A stretch of 47,884 nt of DNA, from contig SIRX01000191.1 in the NCBI GenBank assembly GCA_004563715.1, positions 1-47,884 of the forward strand, in the 5' to 3' direction. The position numbers and the translations under genes were made by a program. Shown piece by piece: positions 1-7,122 of this stretch (positions are counted from its first letter, which is position 1; each line of letters begins with the position of its first letter). The notes under the pieces were generated by a model. That model saw only the letters and a list, made by a program, of their open reading frames with translations, made no database searches and was not told the DNA's origin. This stretch comes from Actinomycetota bacterium (lineage in GTDB: Bacteria; Actinomycetota; Rubrobacteria; Rubrobacterales; Rubrobacteraceae).

Positions 1-3
1 AAC

Positions 4-32
4 TATGTGTAGAATCTACTTATATATACACA
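4..32. promoter_or_regulatory. AT-rich inverted-repeat region upstream of the phaQ-like gene
   Basis: This AT-rich patch in a GC-rich background holds the heptamer TATGTGT (4-10), a perfect short palindrome GTAGA-A-TCTAC (9-19), and TACACA (27-32), which pairs with TGTGTA (6-11). The same heptamer TATGTGT begins the palindrome upstream of phaE at 8245. It could be a distal operator for the PadR-type repressor encoded at 218. Only the repeats are seen; the regulatory role is inferred. Confidence 0.3.
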
Positions 33-163
33 AGTTCTCCAACAACCCGGCCGCCCGGCCAGAAGATACCTGGCCTGCGAAGCGCAAAGTGTTACAATGT
101 TGAAAGAGATGCAATCAACGATTTCCGGGCCTGCAGAGACCGCTCGTAGGTGGCCGGGCTGGC

Positions 164-198
164 TTGACAAGCCAACACTTATATGTAGACTTCACATA
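164..198 (+). promoter_or_regulatory. Putative promoter and operator of the phaQ-like gene
   Basis: A perfect -35 hexamer TTGACA (164-169) is followed after 16 nt by TAGACT (186-191), a moderate -10. The palindrome TATGT-N7-ACATA (182-198) overlaps the -10 and lies about 20 nt before the start codon. PadR proteins typically bind ATGT...ACAT palindromes, so autorepression is a natural reading. The -10 is imperfect and the spacer is at the short end of normal. Confidence 0.45.
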
Positions 199-217
199 GA
201 ATATGGAAGAGAGACGT

Positions 218-643
218 ATGAGCGAAGAACCGGGAAAGAAAGACGAGAGGGCTCCCAAGCCCGAGGGGCGGGGTCTCGAGGCGCGCCCGAGAAACTGGCT
301 GGTGCCGGTGATACTGCTGTCGTTGCGGGACTGGAACTCCTACGGCTACGAGTTGATGGAGCGGGCCACGACGTTCGGGTTCGAGGCGATGAACCCGGGG
401 ACGCTGTACCGGACGCTGCGGCAGATGGAGAAGGACGGCATCGTGAAGTCCACGTGGGAGACCTCCAAGGGGGGACCGGCGCGCCGGATGTACTCCATTA
501 CGGACGCCGGCAGGTCTTATCTGGACTTCTGGGCCAACTCCCTGCAGCAGTATCAGAAGACCATGGACACTTTCTTCCGGATGTACACGGGCCGTCCGAT
601 GCCCAAAGAGCCGGGAGAGAGTGAGGAAAAGGGAAAGAAGTAG
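218..643 (+). CDS. phaQ: PadR-family PHB-responsive repressor (PhaQ-like)
   Basis: This 141-residue winged-helix regulator contains the PadR core: NWLVPVILLSLRDWNSYGYE, then NPGTLYRTLRQMEKDGIVKS (recognition region) and GGPARRMYSITDAGRSYLDF. It closely resembles the Bacillus megaterium PhaQ type, which represses PHA granule genes and is released by PHA. A charged N-terminal tail (about 25 residues) and a Lys/Glu-rich C-terminus flank the domain. ATG at 218 is preferred over the in-frame ATG at 203 because GGAAGAGAG lies just upstream of 218. A phasin-like gene and thiolase follow, and phaEC lies 6 kb away, all fitting PHA control. The family call is firm; the PHA-responsive role is inferred from similarity and context. 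Confidence 0.85.
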   Translation: MSEEPGKKDERAPKPEGRGLEARPRNWLVPVILLSLRDWNSYGYELMERATTFGFEAMNPGTLYRTLRQMEKDGIVKSTWETSKGGPARRMYSITDAGRSYLDFWANSLQQYQKTMDTFFRMYTGRPMPKEPGESEEKGKK

Positions 644-677
644 CTTCCCGAGAACCTTTCACGGCAGAGAAGCGCGC

Positions 678-713
678 GAGGGACCTCTGTAAAGGAGGTC
701 CCTCGTTTTTGTT
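678..713 (+). terminator. Rho-independent terminator after the phaQ-like gene
   Basis: Perfect 10-bp stem GAGGGACCTC (678-687) / GAGGTCCCTC (695-704) with a 7-nt loop, followed by GTTTTTGTT. It separates the repressor transcript from the next gene. Confidence 0.9.
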
Positions 714-740
714 ATGATAAGCCCGTAGTGGGACATGTCC
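713..740 (+). promoter_or_regulatory. Putative -10 and palindrome before the phasin-like gene
   Basis: TATGAT (713-718) matches the -10 consensus at five of six positions. A perfect 10-bp palindrome GGACATGTCC (731-740) lies near the expected transcription start. It contains the ACAT/ATGT halves favoured by PadR proteins but has no spacer, unlike the palindromes at 182 and 8245. No convincing -35 is seen, since that area is taken up by the preceding terminator. Confidence 0.3.
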
Positions 741-758
741 GGGGAAAGGAGACCCAGC

Positions 759-1094
759 ATGGACGATCAGCAAACAAAGCGGGTAAACGAGGCAGCCCAG
801 AAGTTCGCCGAAGCGGTCCGGGAGTCCCTCGAGACCGTGTCGAACCGCTCGGTGGAGGCGCAGGAGCGTTCCCGGGCGCTGACGCAGAACTTCTTCGAGT
901 CCGTGATCAGCGAGCTGGAGGCCCAGGCCCAGAGCAGCCAGCAGATGTCCGAGGAGTTGATGGAGCAGTCCCGGAGGCAACAGGAGGCGTTCCAGCAGCT
1001 CTCCGAAGAGTCCATGAACGCTTACAAGGAGTTCCTGGGCTCTATGTCCTCCTACTACCAGATGAACATGGAGCGGGCGCAGAGAAACCGTTAG
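759..1094 (+). CDS. Small coiled-coil protein, probable phasin-like granule protein
   Basis: This 111-residue, highly polar protein is rich in Gln, Glu and Ser and is predicted mostly helical, with heptad-like spacing (for example EAQAQSSQQMSEELMEQSRR). It has no signal peptide or membrane segment. ATG at 759 is chosen because GGAAAGGAG lies 8-9 nt upstream; the in-frame ATG at 735 lacks this. It sits between the PhaQ-like repressor and a thiolase, each transcript separated by its own terminator, as phaP neighbours phaQ in Bacillus. Small amphipathic helical proteins in such loci are usually phasins coating PHA granules. No phasin signature is recognised with certainty, so the function comes from context. 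Confidence 0.6.
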   Translation: MDDQQTKRVNEAAQKFAEAVRESLETVSNRSVEAQERSRALTQNFFESVISELEAQAQSSQQMSEELMEQSRRQQEAFQQLSEESMNAYKEFLGSMSSYYQMNMERAQRNR

Positions 1095-1142
1095 AAGCGT
1101 TAGAGGAAACAGGCGGGTCGGATAATTTGTAGGGGTTCCCCG

Positions 1143-1175
1143 GGACTGGAGCGTTAGCTTCGGTCCTTCTTTTTT
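1143..1175 (+). terminator. Rho-independent terminator after the phasin-like gene
   Basis: Stem GGACTGGAGC (1143-1152) / GCTTCGGTCC (1157-1166), 10 bp including two G-U pairs, with loop GTTA and tail TTCTTTTTT. Confidence 0.85.
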
Positions 1176-1221
1176 CGGGTATCCTGAGCAAAAGACGGGT
1201 CAACACGTCGGAAGGAGGAGC

Positions 1222-2448
1222 ATGAGCTTCGGTAATGGAAACGGTAACGGCGGCGAGGTAATAATCTCCACGCCGCTGAGGACGGCGATAGGAACGTTCG
1301 GCGGGATGCTCAAGGACACACCGGCTGTCGAACTGGGCGCCACCGTCGGCAAAGAGGTCCTCTCCCGGGCCGGTGTCGAGGGGGATCAGGTCGACCAGGC
1401 GATAATCGGGAACATCCTGCAGGCCGGCCAGGGCATGAACCCCGGACGCCAGGTCGGGATGAAGAGCGGGCTGCCGGTCGACTCCCCCGGGATGACGCTC
1501 AACCGGATGTGCGCGTCGGGGTTGCAGGCCATCGTGTCAGCGGCCCAGGAAGTCGCGCTCGGGGACGCGGAGGTGATCCTGGCCGGCGGCATCGAGAATA
1601 TGGACCAGGCGCCGTTCCTGCTCCCCAAGGGGCGCTACGGCTACCGGATGGGGATGCCGGACGGCAAGATCTACGACCACATGGTCTACGACGGCCTGTG
1701 GGACGTCTTCAACGACTACCACATGGGCACCACCGCCGAGAACGTGGCCGAGAAGTACGGCGTGAGCCGGGAAGACGCCGACGCCTACGCCGTGCGGAGC
1801 CACCAGCGGGCGGCCAAGGCCATAGAGGAGGGGTACTTCGACGACCAGATCGTGCCCGTCGAGATCAAGCAGAAGAAGGAGACCGTCGAGTTCACCAAGG
1901 ACGAGCACGTCCGGCCGAACGCCTCGATGGAGGGCTTCGCCAAGCTCAAGCCGGTCTTCAAGCGGGACGAGAGCGCTACCACGACCGCCGGTAACTCCAG
2001 CGGCATCAACGACGGCGCCGGGCTTATGCTCGTCTCCAACAAGAGCAAGGCCGAGGAGCTCGGGCTCCCGATAGACGGCATCCTGGTCTCGGCGGCGGTC
2101 TCCGGCGTGGACCCGTCGGTGATGGGGGCCGGCATGATCCCCTCCTCCCAGATGGCCCTCAAGCGGGCCGGTCTCTCCGTCGACGACATCGACGTGGTGG
2201 AGGCCAACGAGGCGTTCTCCACCATAGCGGTGACCGTCGAGCGGGAGCTGGGCGTGCCGGAGGAGAAGATGAACCCGCTGGGCGGCGCGGTGGCCCTCGG
2301 CCACCCGATAGGCGCGACCGGCGCCATCCTGACCGTGAAGATCCTGCACGAGCTGAAGCGCACCGGCGGCCGGTACGGCCTGGTCACCCTCTGCGTCGGC
2401 GGCGGCATGGGCATCGCGGCCATCTTCGAGAACCCGAACGCCTCTTAG
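1222..2448 (+). CDS. phaA: Acetyl-CoA C-acetyltransferase (thiolase)
   Basis: This 408-residue thiolase condenses two acyl-CoA (usually acetyl-CoA to acetoacetyl-CoA) or cleaves 3-ketoacyl-CoA. The acylated cysteine is in NRMCASGLQA (Cys97). The histidine is in ALGHPIGATGA and the second cysteine in LCVGGGMGIA, so all three catalytic motifs are intact and length is normal for the family. The N-terminus has a short Gly/Asn repeat (GNGNGNGG) before the fold begins at EVIISTPLRT. The RBS GGAAGGAGG precedes the ATG. Its place after a PhaQ-like repressor and phasin-like gene suggests it feeds PHA synthesis (PhaA), but a beta-oxidation or degradative role cannot be excluded from sequence. No phaB is nearby. 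Confidence 0.9.
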   Translation: MSFGNGNGNGGEVIISTPLRTAIGTFGGMLKDTPAVELGATVGKEVLSRAGVEGDQVDQAIIGNILQAGQGMNPGRQVGMKSGLPVDSPGMTLNRMCASGLQAIVSAAQEVALGDAEVILAGGIENMDQAPFLLPKGRYGYRMGMPDGKIYDHMVYDGLWDVFNDYHMGTTAENVAEKYGVSREDADAYAVRSHQRAAKAIEEGYFDDQIVPVEIKQKKETVEFTKDEHVRPNASMEGFAKLKPVFKRDESATTTAGNSSGINDGAGLMLVSNKSKAEELGLPIDGILVSAAVSGVDPSVMGAGMIPSSQMALKRAGLSVDDIDVVEANEAFSTIAVTVERELGVPEEKMNPLGGAVALGHPIGATGAILTVKILHELKRTGGRYGLVTLCVGGGMGIAAIFENPNAS

Positions 2449-2483
2449 CGGCTTTCGGAACATAGCAACGGCGCTGAGTACGC

Positions 2484-2520
2484 GGGGGCCGGGCTGTACA
2501 GCCCGGCCCCCATGTTTCTT
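2484..2520 (+). terminator. Terminator after the thiolase gene
   Basis: A near-perfect GC palindrome, GGGGGCCGGGCTG (2484-2496) / CAGCCCGGCCCCC (2499-2511), is followed by ATGTTTCTTT. It separates the thiolase from the convergent GNAT gene. Confidence 0.8.
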
Positions 2521-2536
2521 TGCCAAAAGCTTTCTC

Positions 2537-3112
2537 TCAGGCCGCCGCTTCGGGCCGGATGTCTATGTCTATGTGCTCCAGGCCGTCCTCCCAGCGCACG
2601 CGCTCGGGCAGGCCCAGGCTCCGTAGCAGGTGGAGCATCTCGCGGTTCTCGGGCATCACCAGGGCGTAGAGGCGCCGGATGCCGCGTTCTCTCGCGGCGT
2701 CGATCAGGCACCGCGTCAACCCGATACCCAAACCGCGGCCCTGCATCCGGTCCTCCACCACGGCGGCGTACTCGGCGGCGTCCGAAGCTCCCTCCCGCTC
2801 GTAGCGCACCACGGCCACGACCTCGTCTTCATCCTCCGGGTCCAGGGCCACCAGCGCGAACCGGTTCCAGCCGTCCAACTCGGCAAAGTAGCGGGCCTTT
2901 TTCTCCGACAACCCCTTCATGGGACCGAAGTAGCGCATGTGAACCGACCGCTCGCTGAGCCGCCCCACGAACCGCCGCAGCGCCGGGGCGTCCTCCGGCC
3001 GTACCTCGCGGACCGGTACGAAAGTACCGTCCCGCAGCGTCAGAACCCCACCCGTAGCCACGGCCGTCACAGCTCCCTGGTGCCCGAAGGTCGAATTATA
3101 TGCATGTTGCAC
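2537..3112 (-). CDS. GNAT-family N-acetyltransferase
   Basis: Up to 191 residues with a GNAT fold. The acetyl-CoA-binding motif A is visible as VEDRMQGRGLGIGLTRCLID, followed by ARERGIRRLYALVMPENREM. The N-terminal part (VREVRPEDAPALRRFVGRLS...RYFG) resembles the GNAT domain found fused to ADP-forming acyl-CoA synthetases and in protein lysine acetyltransferases of the Pat type. The start is uncertain: GTG at 3112, or GTG about 14 codons downstream with AGGGA before it. It is the third gene of a minus-strand set after the acyl-CoA dehydrogenase and an unknown protein, so it might acetylate a metabolic enzyme. The substrate is unknown. Confidence 0.8.
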   Translation of the reverse strand: MQHAYNSTFGHQGAVTAVATGGVLTLRDGTFVPVREVRPEDAPALRRFVGRLSERSVHMRYFGPMKGLSEKKARYFAELDGWNRFALVALDPEDEDEVVAVVRYEREGASDAAEYAAVVEDRMQGRGLGIGLTRCLIDAARERGIRRLYALVMPENREMLHLLRSLGLPERVRWEDGLEHIDIDIRPEAAA

Positions 3113-3168
3113 ATAGTAGAGAGTTTACAGGGCCGGGCGTTCTGGACAAGCCGGGTGTGTGTGCTGGC

Positions 3169-3600
3169 TCACTTTGGGTGGGGGAGGTCTCCTCTGCCAC
3201 GGGTTGTTTTCGGCCGGGCAAGCTCCAGGAACTGGTTTTCGGAGACTTCGAGGAACCCGGAGGCCTGCTGCGGGCTCATGCGCCCGGTCATGGCCTGCCG
3301 GAGGAACTCCCGGTTGGTCTGCAGCAGCTCCAGGGCCCGCTGGTAGTCGTCTTCGAGGGAGCCGGTCCAGCGTTCGTCGGCTTTTTCGAGGGCTTTGTCG
3401 AAGTCCAGCCCTTCGAGCACCAGGGCGGCGAGCTCCGCGGCCCTGTAAGTAGCGGTCGCCAGGCGCCGCTCCGTGGGGGAGACGAGGCCGACGGTGGTAT
3501 TGAGGCTTATGGCGTAGCGGAGCAGGTTCGCCAGGTGCCGGGCTTCCTCGACGGTGATCTGGAGCCGGGCGTGGCGGTTCTCGTCGCGCGGGCCGGTCAT
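3169..3600 (-). CDS. Conserved-looking protein of unknown function, coupled to the acyl-CoA dehydrogenase
   Basis: This 143-residue soluble helical protein is not recognised. The N-terminal half reads as two helices (LQITVEEARHLANLLRYAIS and TERRLATATYRAAELAALVL). A middle acidic/aromatic segment follows (DERWTGSLEDDYQRALELL). The C-terminal part, TGRMSPQQASGFLEVSENQF, looks like a small helix-turn-helix (an XRE- or MerR-like helix pair is possible but not convincing). Its ATG overlaps the stop of the upstream dehydrogenase by 4 nt (ATGA at 3597-3600), implying translational coupling. There are no cysteines, signal peptide or membrane segment. Confidence 0.7.
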   Translation of the reverse strand: MTGPRDENRHARLQITVEEARHLANLLRYAISLNTTVGLVSPTERRLATATYRAAELAALVLEGLDFDKALEKADERWTGSLEDDYQRALELLQTNREFLRQAMTGRMSPQQASGFLEVSENQFLELARPKTTRGRGDLPHPK

Positions 3601-4847
3601 GGTCTCTGCTCCGTCTGTTCCTCGGCGCGGCGGGGGGTGGGAGCCGTGGTGGGCGCGAACGCCTTGTGGCCGGTGATGGCCTGGCCCACGATCAGGGTGT
3701 TCACGTCGTGGGTGCCCTCGTAGGAGTAGACGCCCTCGATGTCCGCCATGTGCTCCATGACCCGGTAGTCGAGCAGGATGCCGTTGCCGCCGAGGACGTC
3801 ACGGGCCAGGGCGGCGACCTCGCGCGCCCGGGCGACGCTGTTCATCTTGAACAGCGAGACCAGCGGGGGCGTCAATTCCCCGGCGTCCTTCAGGCGGCCC
3901 GCGTGGATCGAGAGCAGCCTGCAGAGGGAGACCTCGCTCAACATGCGCACCAGCTTCTGCTGCACGAGCTGGAAGGCGGCGAGCGGGTGGCCGAACTGCT
4001 CCCGCTCCCCGGCATAGGCGAGCGCCGTCTCGTAGCAGTCCGTTGCCTGCCCCAGGCCGTCCCAGCCAACGCCGTAGCGGGAGTGGGTGAGCACGGAGAG
4101 CGTCGAGCCGAGGCCCGTCGCCCCCGGCAGGCGGTTCTCCGCCGGGATGCGGCAGCCTTCGAGCTTTATGTGGGCCTGCCAGACGGCCCGCTGGGCGCCC
4201 TTGCGGGGGATTATCTCGGGGTTGAAGCCGGGGGTGTCGCCCTCGACCAGGAAGCCCGCTATCTTGCCGTCTCCGGTACGGGCCCAGATCACGGCCACGT
4301 CCGCGAAGGTGGCGTTGCCGATCCAGCGTTTCTCCCCGTTCAGGACGTAGCCGCCATCCTGTTCCGCGGCGGTCGTGCGCATGGAGCCGGGGTCGCTGCC
4401 GGCTTCCGGCTCGGTGAGGCCGAAGCAGCCGACCTTCTCACAGCGGGCCAGGGCCGGGAGCCAGCGCCGCTTCTGCTCCTCGGAGCCGAGGTCGTGGATG
4501 GCGGCCATCGCCAGCCCGCTCTGGACGTGCAGGAAGGTGGAGAGACTCCCCGAGCCGCGGGCGAGCTCCGCCACCGCCAGGCCGTAGGCGACGTTGCTCA
4601 TGGACGAGCCGCCGTACTCCTCCGGGTAGGTACCGCCCATGACGCCCAACTCGCCCAGTTGCGGCAGCAACTCGAACGGGAACTCGGCCCGGTCCCAGTA
4701 GCCGGCGGCGTCCGGAATCACCTCCCGGTCCACAAATTCTCGGACCCGGTCGCGGACCTCTAGCTCCTCCGCGGTGAGTAGCGTGTCGGCGTTTACGAAG
4801 TCCTGCTGCTGCGTCGCGCGCCGCGCGGCGTCCGGCGTGATGGTCAT
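3597..4847 (-). CDS. Acyl-CoA dehydrogenase, glutaryl-CoA dehydrogenase-like subgroup
   Basis: This 416-residue FAD enzyme has the standard acyl-CoA dehydrogenase order: helical N-domain, beta middle domain (CFGLTEPEAGSDPGSM) and C-terminal helical domain (DVLGGNGI...). The catalytic Glu lies in VYSYEGTHDVNTLIVGQAIT, which with ITGHKAF is typical of glutaryl-CoA dehydrogenases. However, the arginine that contacts the glutaryl carboxylate in the human enzyme (mature Arg94, in GYRSAMSVQ) aligns here with Ser in GSLSTFLHVQ, so glutaryl-CoA may not be the substrate. RBS AGGGAGAGGAA precedes the ATG. It is the first gene of a minus-strand operon and is divergent from the aldo/keto reductase. Family is sure; substrate is open. 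Confidence 0.9.
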   Translation of the reverse strand: MTITPDAARRATQQQDFVNADTLLTAEELEVRDRVREFVDREVIPDAAGYWDRAEFPFELLPQLGELGVMGGTYPEEYGGSSMSNVAYGLAVAELARGSGSLSTFLHVQSGLAMAAIHDLGSEEQKRRWLPALARCEKVGCFGLTEPEAGSDPGSMRTTAAEQDGGYVLNGEKRWIGNATFADVAVIWARTGDGKIAGFLVEGDTPGFNPEIIPRKGAQRAVWQAHIKLEGCRIPAENRLPGATGLGSTLSVLTHSRYGVGWDGLGQATDCYETALAYAGEREQFGHPLAAFQLVQQKLVRMLSEVSLCRLLSIHAGRLKDAGELTPPLVSLFKMNSVARAREVAALARDVLGGNGILLDYRVMEHMADIEGVYSYEGTHDVNTLIVGQAITGHKAFAPTTAPTPRRAEEQTEQRP

Positions 4848-4987
4848 ACGTTCCTCTCCCTGGCCGCCTGCCTTCCGGGTAGTTTACACGGCGGCGGGAT
4901 TTTCGGGTTCGCTTGTGAGATCGTGGCGCACCCGGGGTTGGTAAGCTGCTCGCATAGAAGACAGATATTCGAACCGGAGGAGGCAGA

Positions 4988-5992
4988 ATGGAGTACAGGA
5001 GGCTCGGTAACACGGGGACGCTGGTCTCGGAGCTGTGCCTGGGCACGATGACCTTCGGACGCGAGCTGGACGAGGCGGGCTCGCGGGAGATCCTGGCCCG
5101 CTTCTTCGAGGCCGGCGGGAACTTCGTGGATACCGCCGACGTGTACGAGGCGGGGCTCTCGGAGGAGATCACCGGCCGCGCGCTCGAGTCCGCCGGCATA
5201 GAGCGCGAGGACGTGGTGCTCGCTACCAAGGTCCGCTTTCCGATGGGCGACGGCCCCAACGACGCCGGCCTCTCCCGCAAGCACATAGCCGCCGGTTGCG
5301 AAGCCTCCCTGCGGCGCCTCGGCACGGACTACATAGACCTCTACCAGGTCCACCTCTGGGATTCCGTAACGCCGCTGGAGGAGACGCTGTCGGCGCTCAC
5401 GGACCTGGTGCGCTCGGGCAAGGTCCGGTATATCGGGTGCTCCAAATACACGGCCTGGCAGTTGATGAAGGCGCTGTGGGTCAGCGATAGTCGAGGCTTC
5501 GAGCGGTTCGTGACGCTGCAGCCGCAGTACTCGCTCGTGGAGCGCAACGTAGAGCGGGAGTTGCTACCGGCGTGCGTGGCGGAGGGCGTCGGGGTGCTGC
5601 CGTGGGGGCCGCTGGGCGGCGGGTTCCTCTCGGGCAAGTACCGGCGCGGCGAGGAGCCGCCCGAGGGCTCGCGCATCGCGGGCGTGCCGGACGAGTTCGA
5701 GGAAGCGTGGCACAGGCGCAACGTCGAGCGCAACTGGCGCGTCCTCGACGTCGTGGAAGAGGTCTCGTGGGAGACCGGGAAGAGCTACCCCCAGATTGCT
5801 TTGAACTGGCTGCTCCGGCAGCCGGGGGTGACGGCCCCGATCCTCGGCGCCCGGAGGGTCGAGCAGCTGGAGGACAACCTCGGGGCGACGGGCTGGGAGC
5901 TGACCGGGGAGCAGGTCCGGCGGCTCTCGGAGGCGGGCGCCATCGAGGAAGTGTATCCCTACAGCATGATCGAGGGCGCCCAGAGGGCCTGA
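4988..5992 (+). CDS. Aldo/keto reductase
   Basis: This 334-residue NADPH-dependent (beta/alpha)8 oxidoreductase is of the YajO/YrpG or Kv-beta-like group. The catalytic tetrad is visible: Asp and Tyr in [11 protein letters not shown], Lys in VLATKVRFP and His in DLYQVHLWD. The C-terminal cofactor segment is [19 protein letters not shown]. The RBS CCGGAGGAGG precedes the ATG. It stands alone between two hairpins and divergent from the acyl-CoA dehydrogenase. A carbonyl-reducing role is certain at family level; the substrate cannot be inferred. It is not a PhaB-type short-chain reductase. Confidence 0.92.
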   Translation: MEYRRLGNTGTLVSELCLGTMTFGRELDEAGSREILARFFEAGGNFVDTADVYEAGLSEEITGRALESAGIEREDVVLATKVRFPMGDGPNDAGLSRKHIAAGCEASLRRLGTDYIDLYQVHLWDSVTPLEETLSALTDLVRSGKVRYIGCSKYTAWQLMKALWVSDSRGFERFVTLQPQYSLVERNVERELLPACVAEGVGVLPWGPLGGGFLSGKYRRGEEPPEGSRIAGVPDEFEEAWHRRNVERNWRVLDVVEEVSWETGKSYPQIALNWLLRQPGVTAPILGARRVEQLEDNLGATGWELTGEQVRRLSEAGAIEEVYPYSMIEGAQRA

Positions 5993-6000
5993 ACCACACG

Positions 6001-6034
6001 AGAAGGGGGACGGGGTTTTTCCCGCCCCCCTTCT
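6001..6034. terminator. Hairpin between convergent aldo/keto reductase and phaC
   Basis: AGAAGGGGGACGGG (6001-6014) pairs with CCCGCCCCCCTTCT (6021-6034) with one A-C mismatch around a GTTTTT loop. It lies in the 62-nt gap between converging genes and probably terminates in both directions. Neither side has a good T-tract beyond the stem. Confidence 0.6.
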
Positions 6035-6054
6035 ACTCGAGCCTGTATACCCCT

Positions 6055-7122
6055 TTAGTCCGAGCGGGTGGAGAGCCACTCGTCGAGCTTGGGCCAGAGG
6101 CCCTTTTTGGCGCCGCGGCCGGTCATGAGGCCGACGTGGCCGGCATCCAGGACGAAGAACTCCTTATCCTCGCTGGAGACGAGGTCCATCGTGGCCTCGG
6201 CCTGCGGGAGGGTGCAGATGTGGTCCTTTTTGGCGGCGATGTTCAGCAGCGGCGTGGTGATATTAGAGAGGTCCACGCGCCGGCCGCGCAGCACGATCTC
6301 GCCCTTTACCAGCTTGTCGTCGCGGTAGAAGTCGTTGATCCACTGCTTGAACGCCTCGCCGGGGAACGGGGGACCGTCGTTGACCCACTTGTTCATGGCG
6401 AGCCAGGTCTCCATCGGCTTCTCGTCGAAGATGCGCTCCCACATGCTGACGTAGGTGCCAACGTAGTTGGTGACGGGCTTGAGCATCCGGTTGCCGGTGT
6501 CCACCATCTCGCCGGGGATGTTCCCGAAGGCGTCGGATAGTACCTCGACGTCGAGGTACTTGTCGTCCGTGAAGAGCTTGTAGAGCCCGATCTCCTCCCT
6601 CGGGAAGGACACGGGGGTGGTCATCAGGACCAGGTTCTTGAGGTGCTCCGGGAAGAGGGAGGCGTACATGGCGCTCATGGTGCCGCCCATGCAGTAGCCG
6701 AAGAGGGTGATCTCCTCGGCCCCGGAGTGCTTGAGCACCTTGCGCACGGCCCGCGGGAGGTAGTCGAGGACGTAGTCCTCGAAGGTGAGGTCCTTGTCCT
6801 CGGGCCCGGGGATGCCCCAGTCGAGCATGTACACGTCGTAGCCCTGTTCGGTGAGGTACTCGATCAGGCTGTTGCCCGGGATGAGGTCGAGGACGTAGGG
6901 CCGGTTGATGAGGGCGTAGATGATGAGGATCGGGGTCCGGTACTTCTTCTCTTTGCCCGGCTGGTAGTGGTAGAGCCTGGCCTTGTTCTTGGTCCAGACG
7001 GTCTCCTTGGGCGTCTGGCCCGTCTCGGCCTGGGCGCCCTCGGTGACGATCCTCAAACCCTGCTGGTACTTGTCCAGGAAGCTCTCGACTTCCCTCGGCA
7101 TTACGCTGCTCTGCTCGGTCAT
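6055..7122 (-). CDS. phaC: Class III poly(3-hydroxyalkanoate) synthase subunit PhaC
   Basis: This 355-residue catalytic subunit polymerises (R)-3-hydroxyacyl-CoA into PHA at the granule surface. The lipase-box variant FGYCMGGT carries the nucleophile Cys144. Asp300 (AAKKDHI) and His329 (DAGHVGLM) complete the triad, almost the same numbering as Allochromatium vinosum PhaC (149/302/331). The short length with no 200-residue N-terminal extension also marks class III. The ATG at 7122 abuts the phaE stop with no gap, and AAAGGGGAG inside the phaE end is its RBS, so the two subunits are translationally coupled. It is transcribed with phaE from the 8.2 kb promoter. Confidence 0.97.
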   Translation of the reverse strand: MTEQSSVMPREVESFLDKYQQGLRIVTEGAQAETGQTPKETVWTKNKARLYHYQPGKEKKYRTPILIIYALINRPYVLDLIPGNSLIEYLTEQGYDVYMLDWGIPGPEDKDLTFEDYVLDYLPRAVRKVLKHSGAEEITLFGYCMGGTMSAMYASLFPEHLKNLVLMTTPVSFPREEIGLYKLFTDDKYLDVEVLSDAFGNIPGEMVDTGNRMLKPVTNYVGTYVSMWERIFDEKPMETWLAMNKWVNDGPPFPGEAFKQWINDFYRDDKLVKGEIVLRGRRVDLSNITTPLLNIAAKKDHICTLPQAEATMDLVSSEDKEFFVLDAGHVGLMTGRGAKKGLWPKLDEWLSTRSD

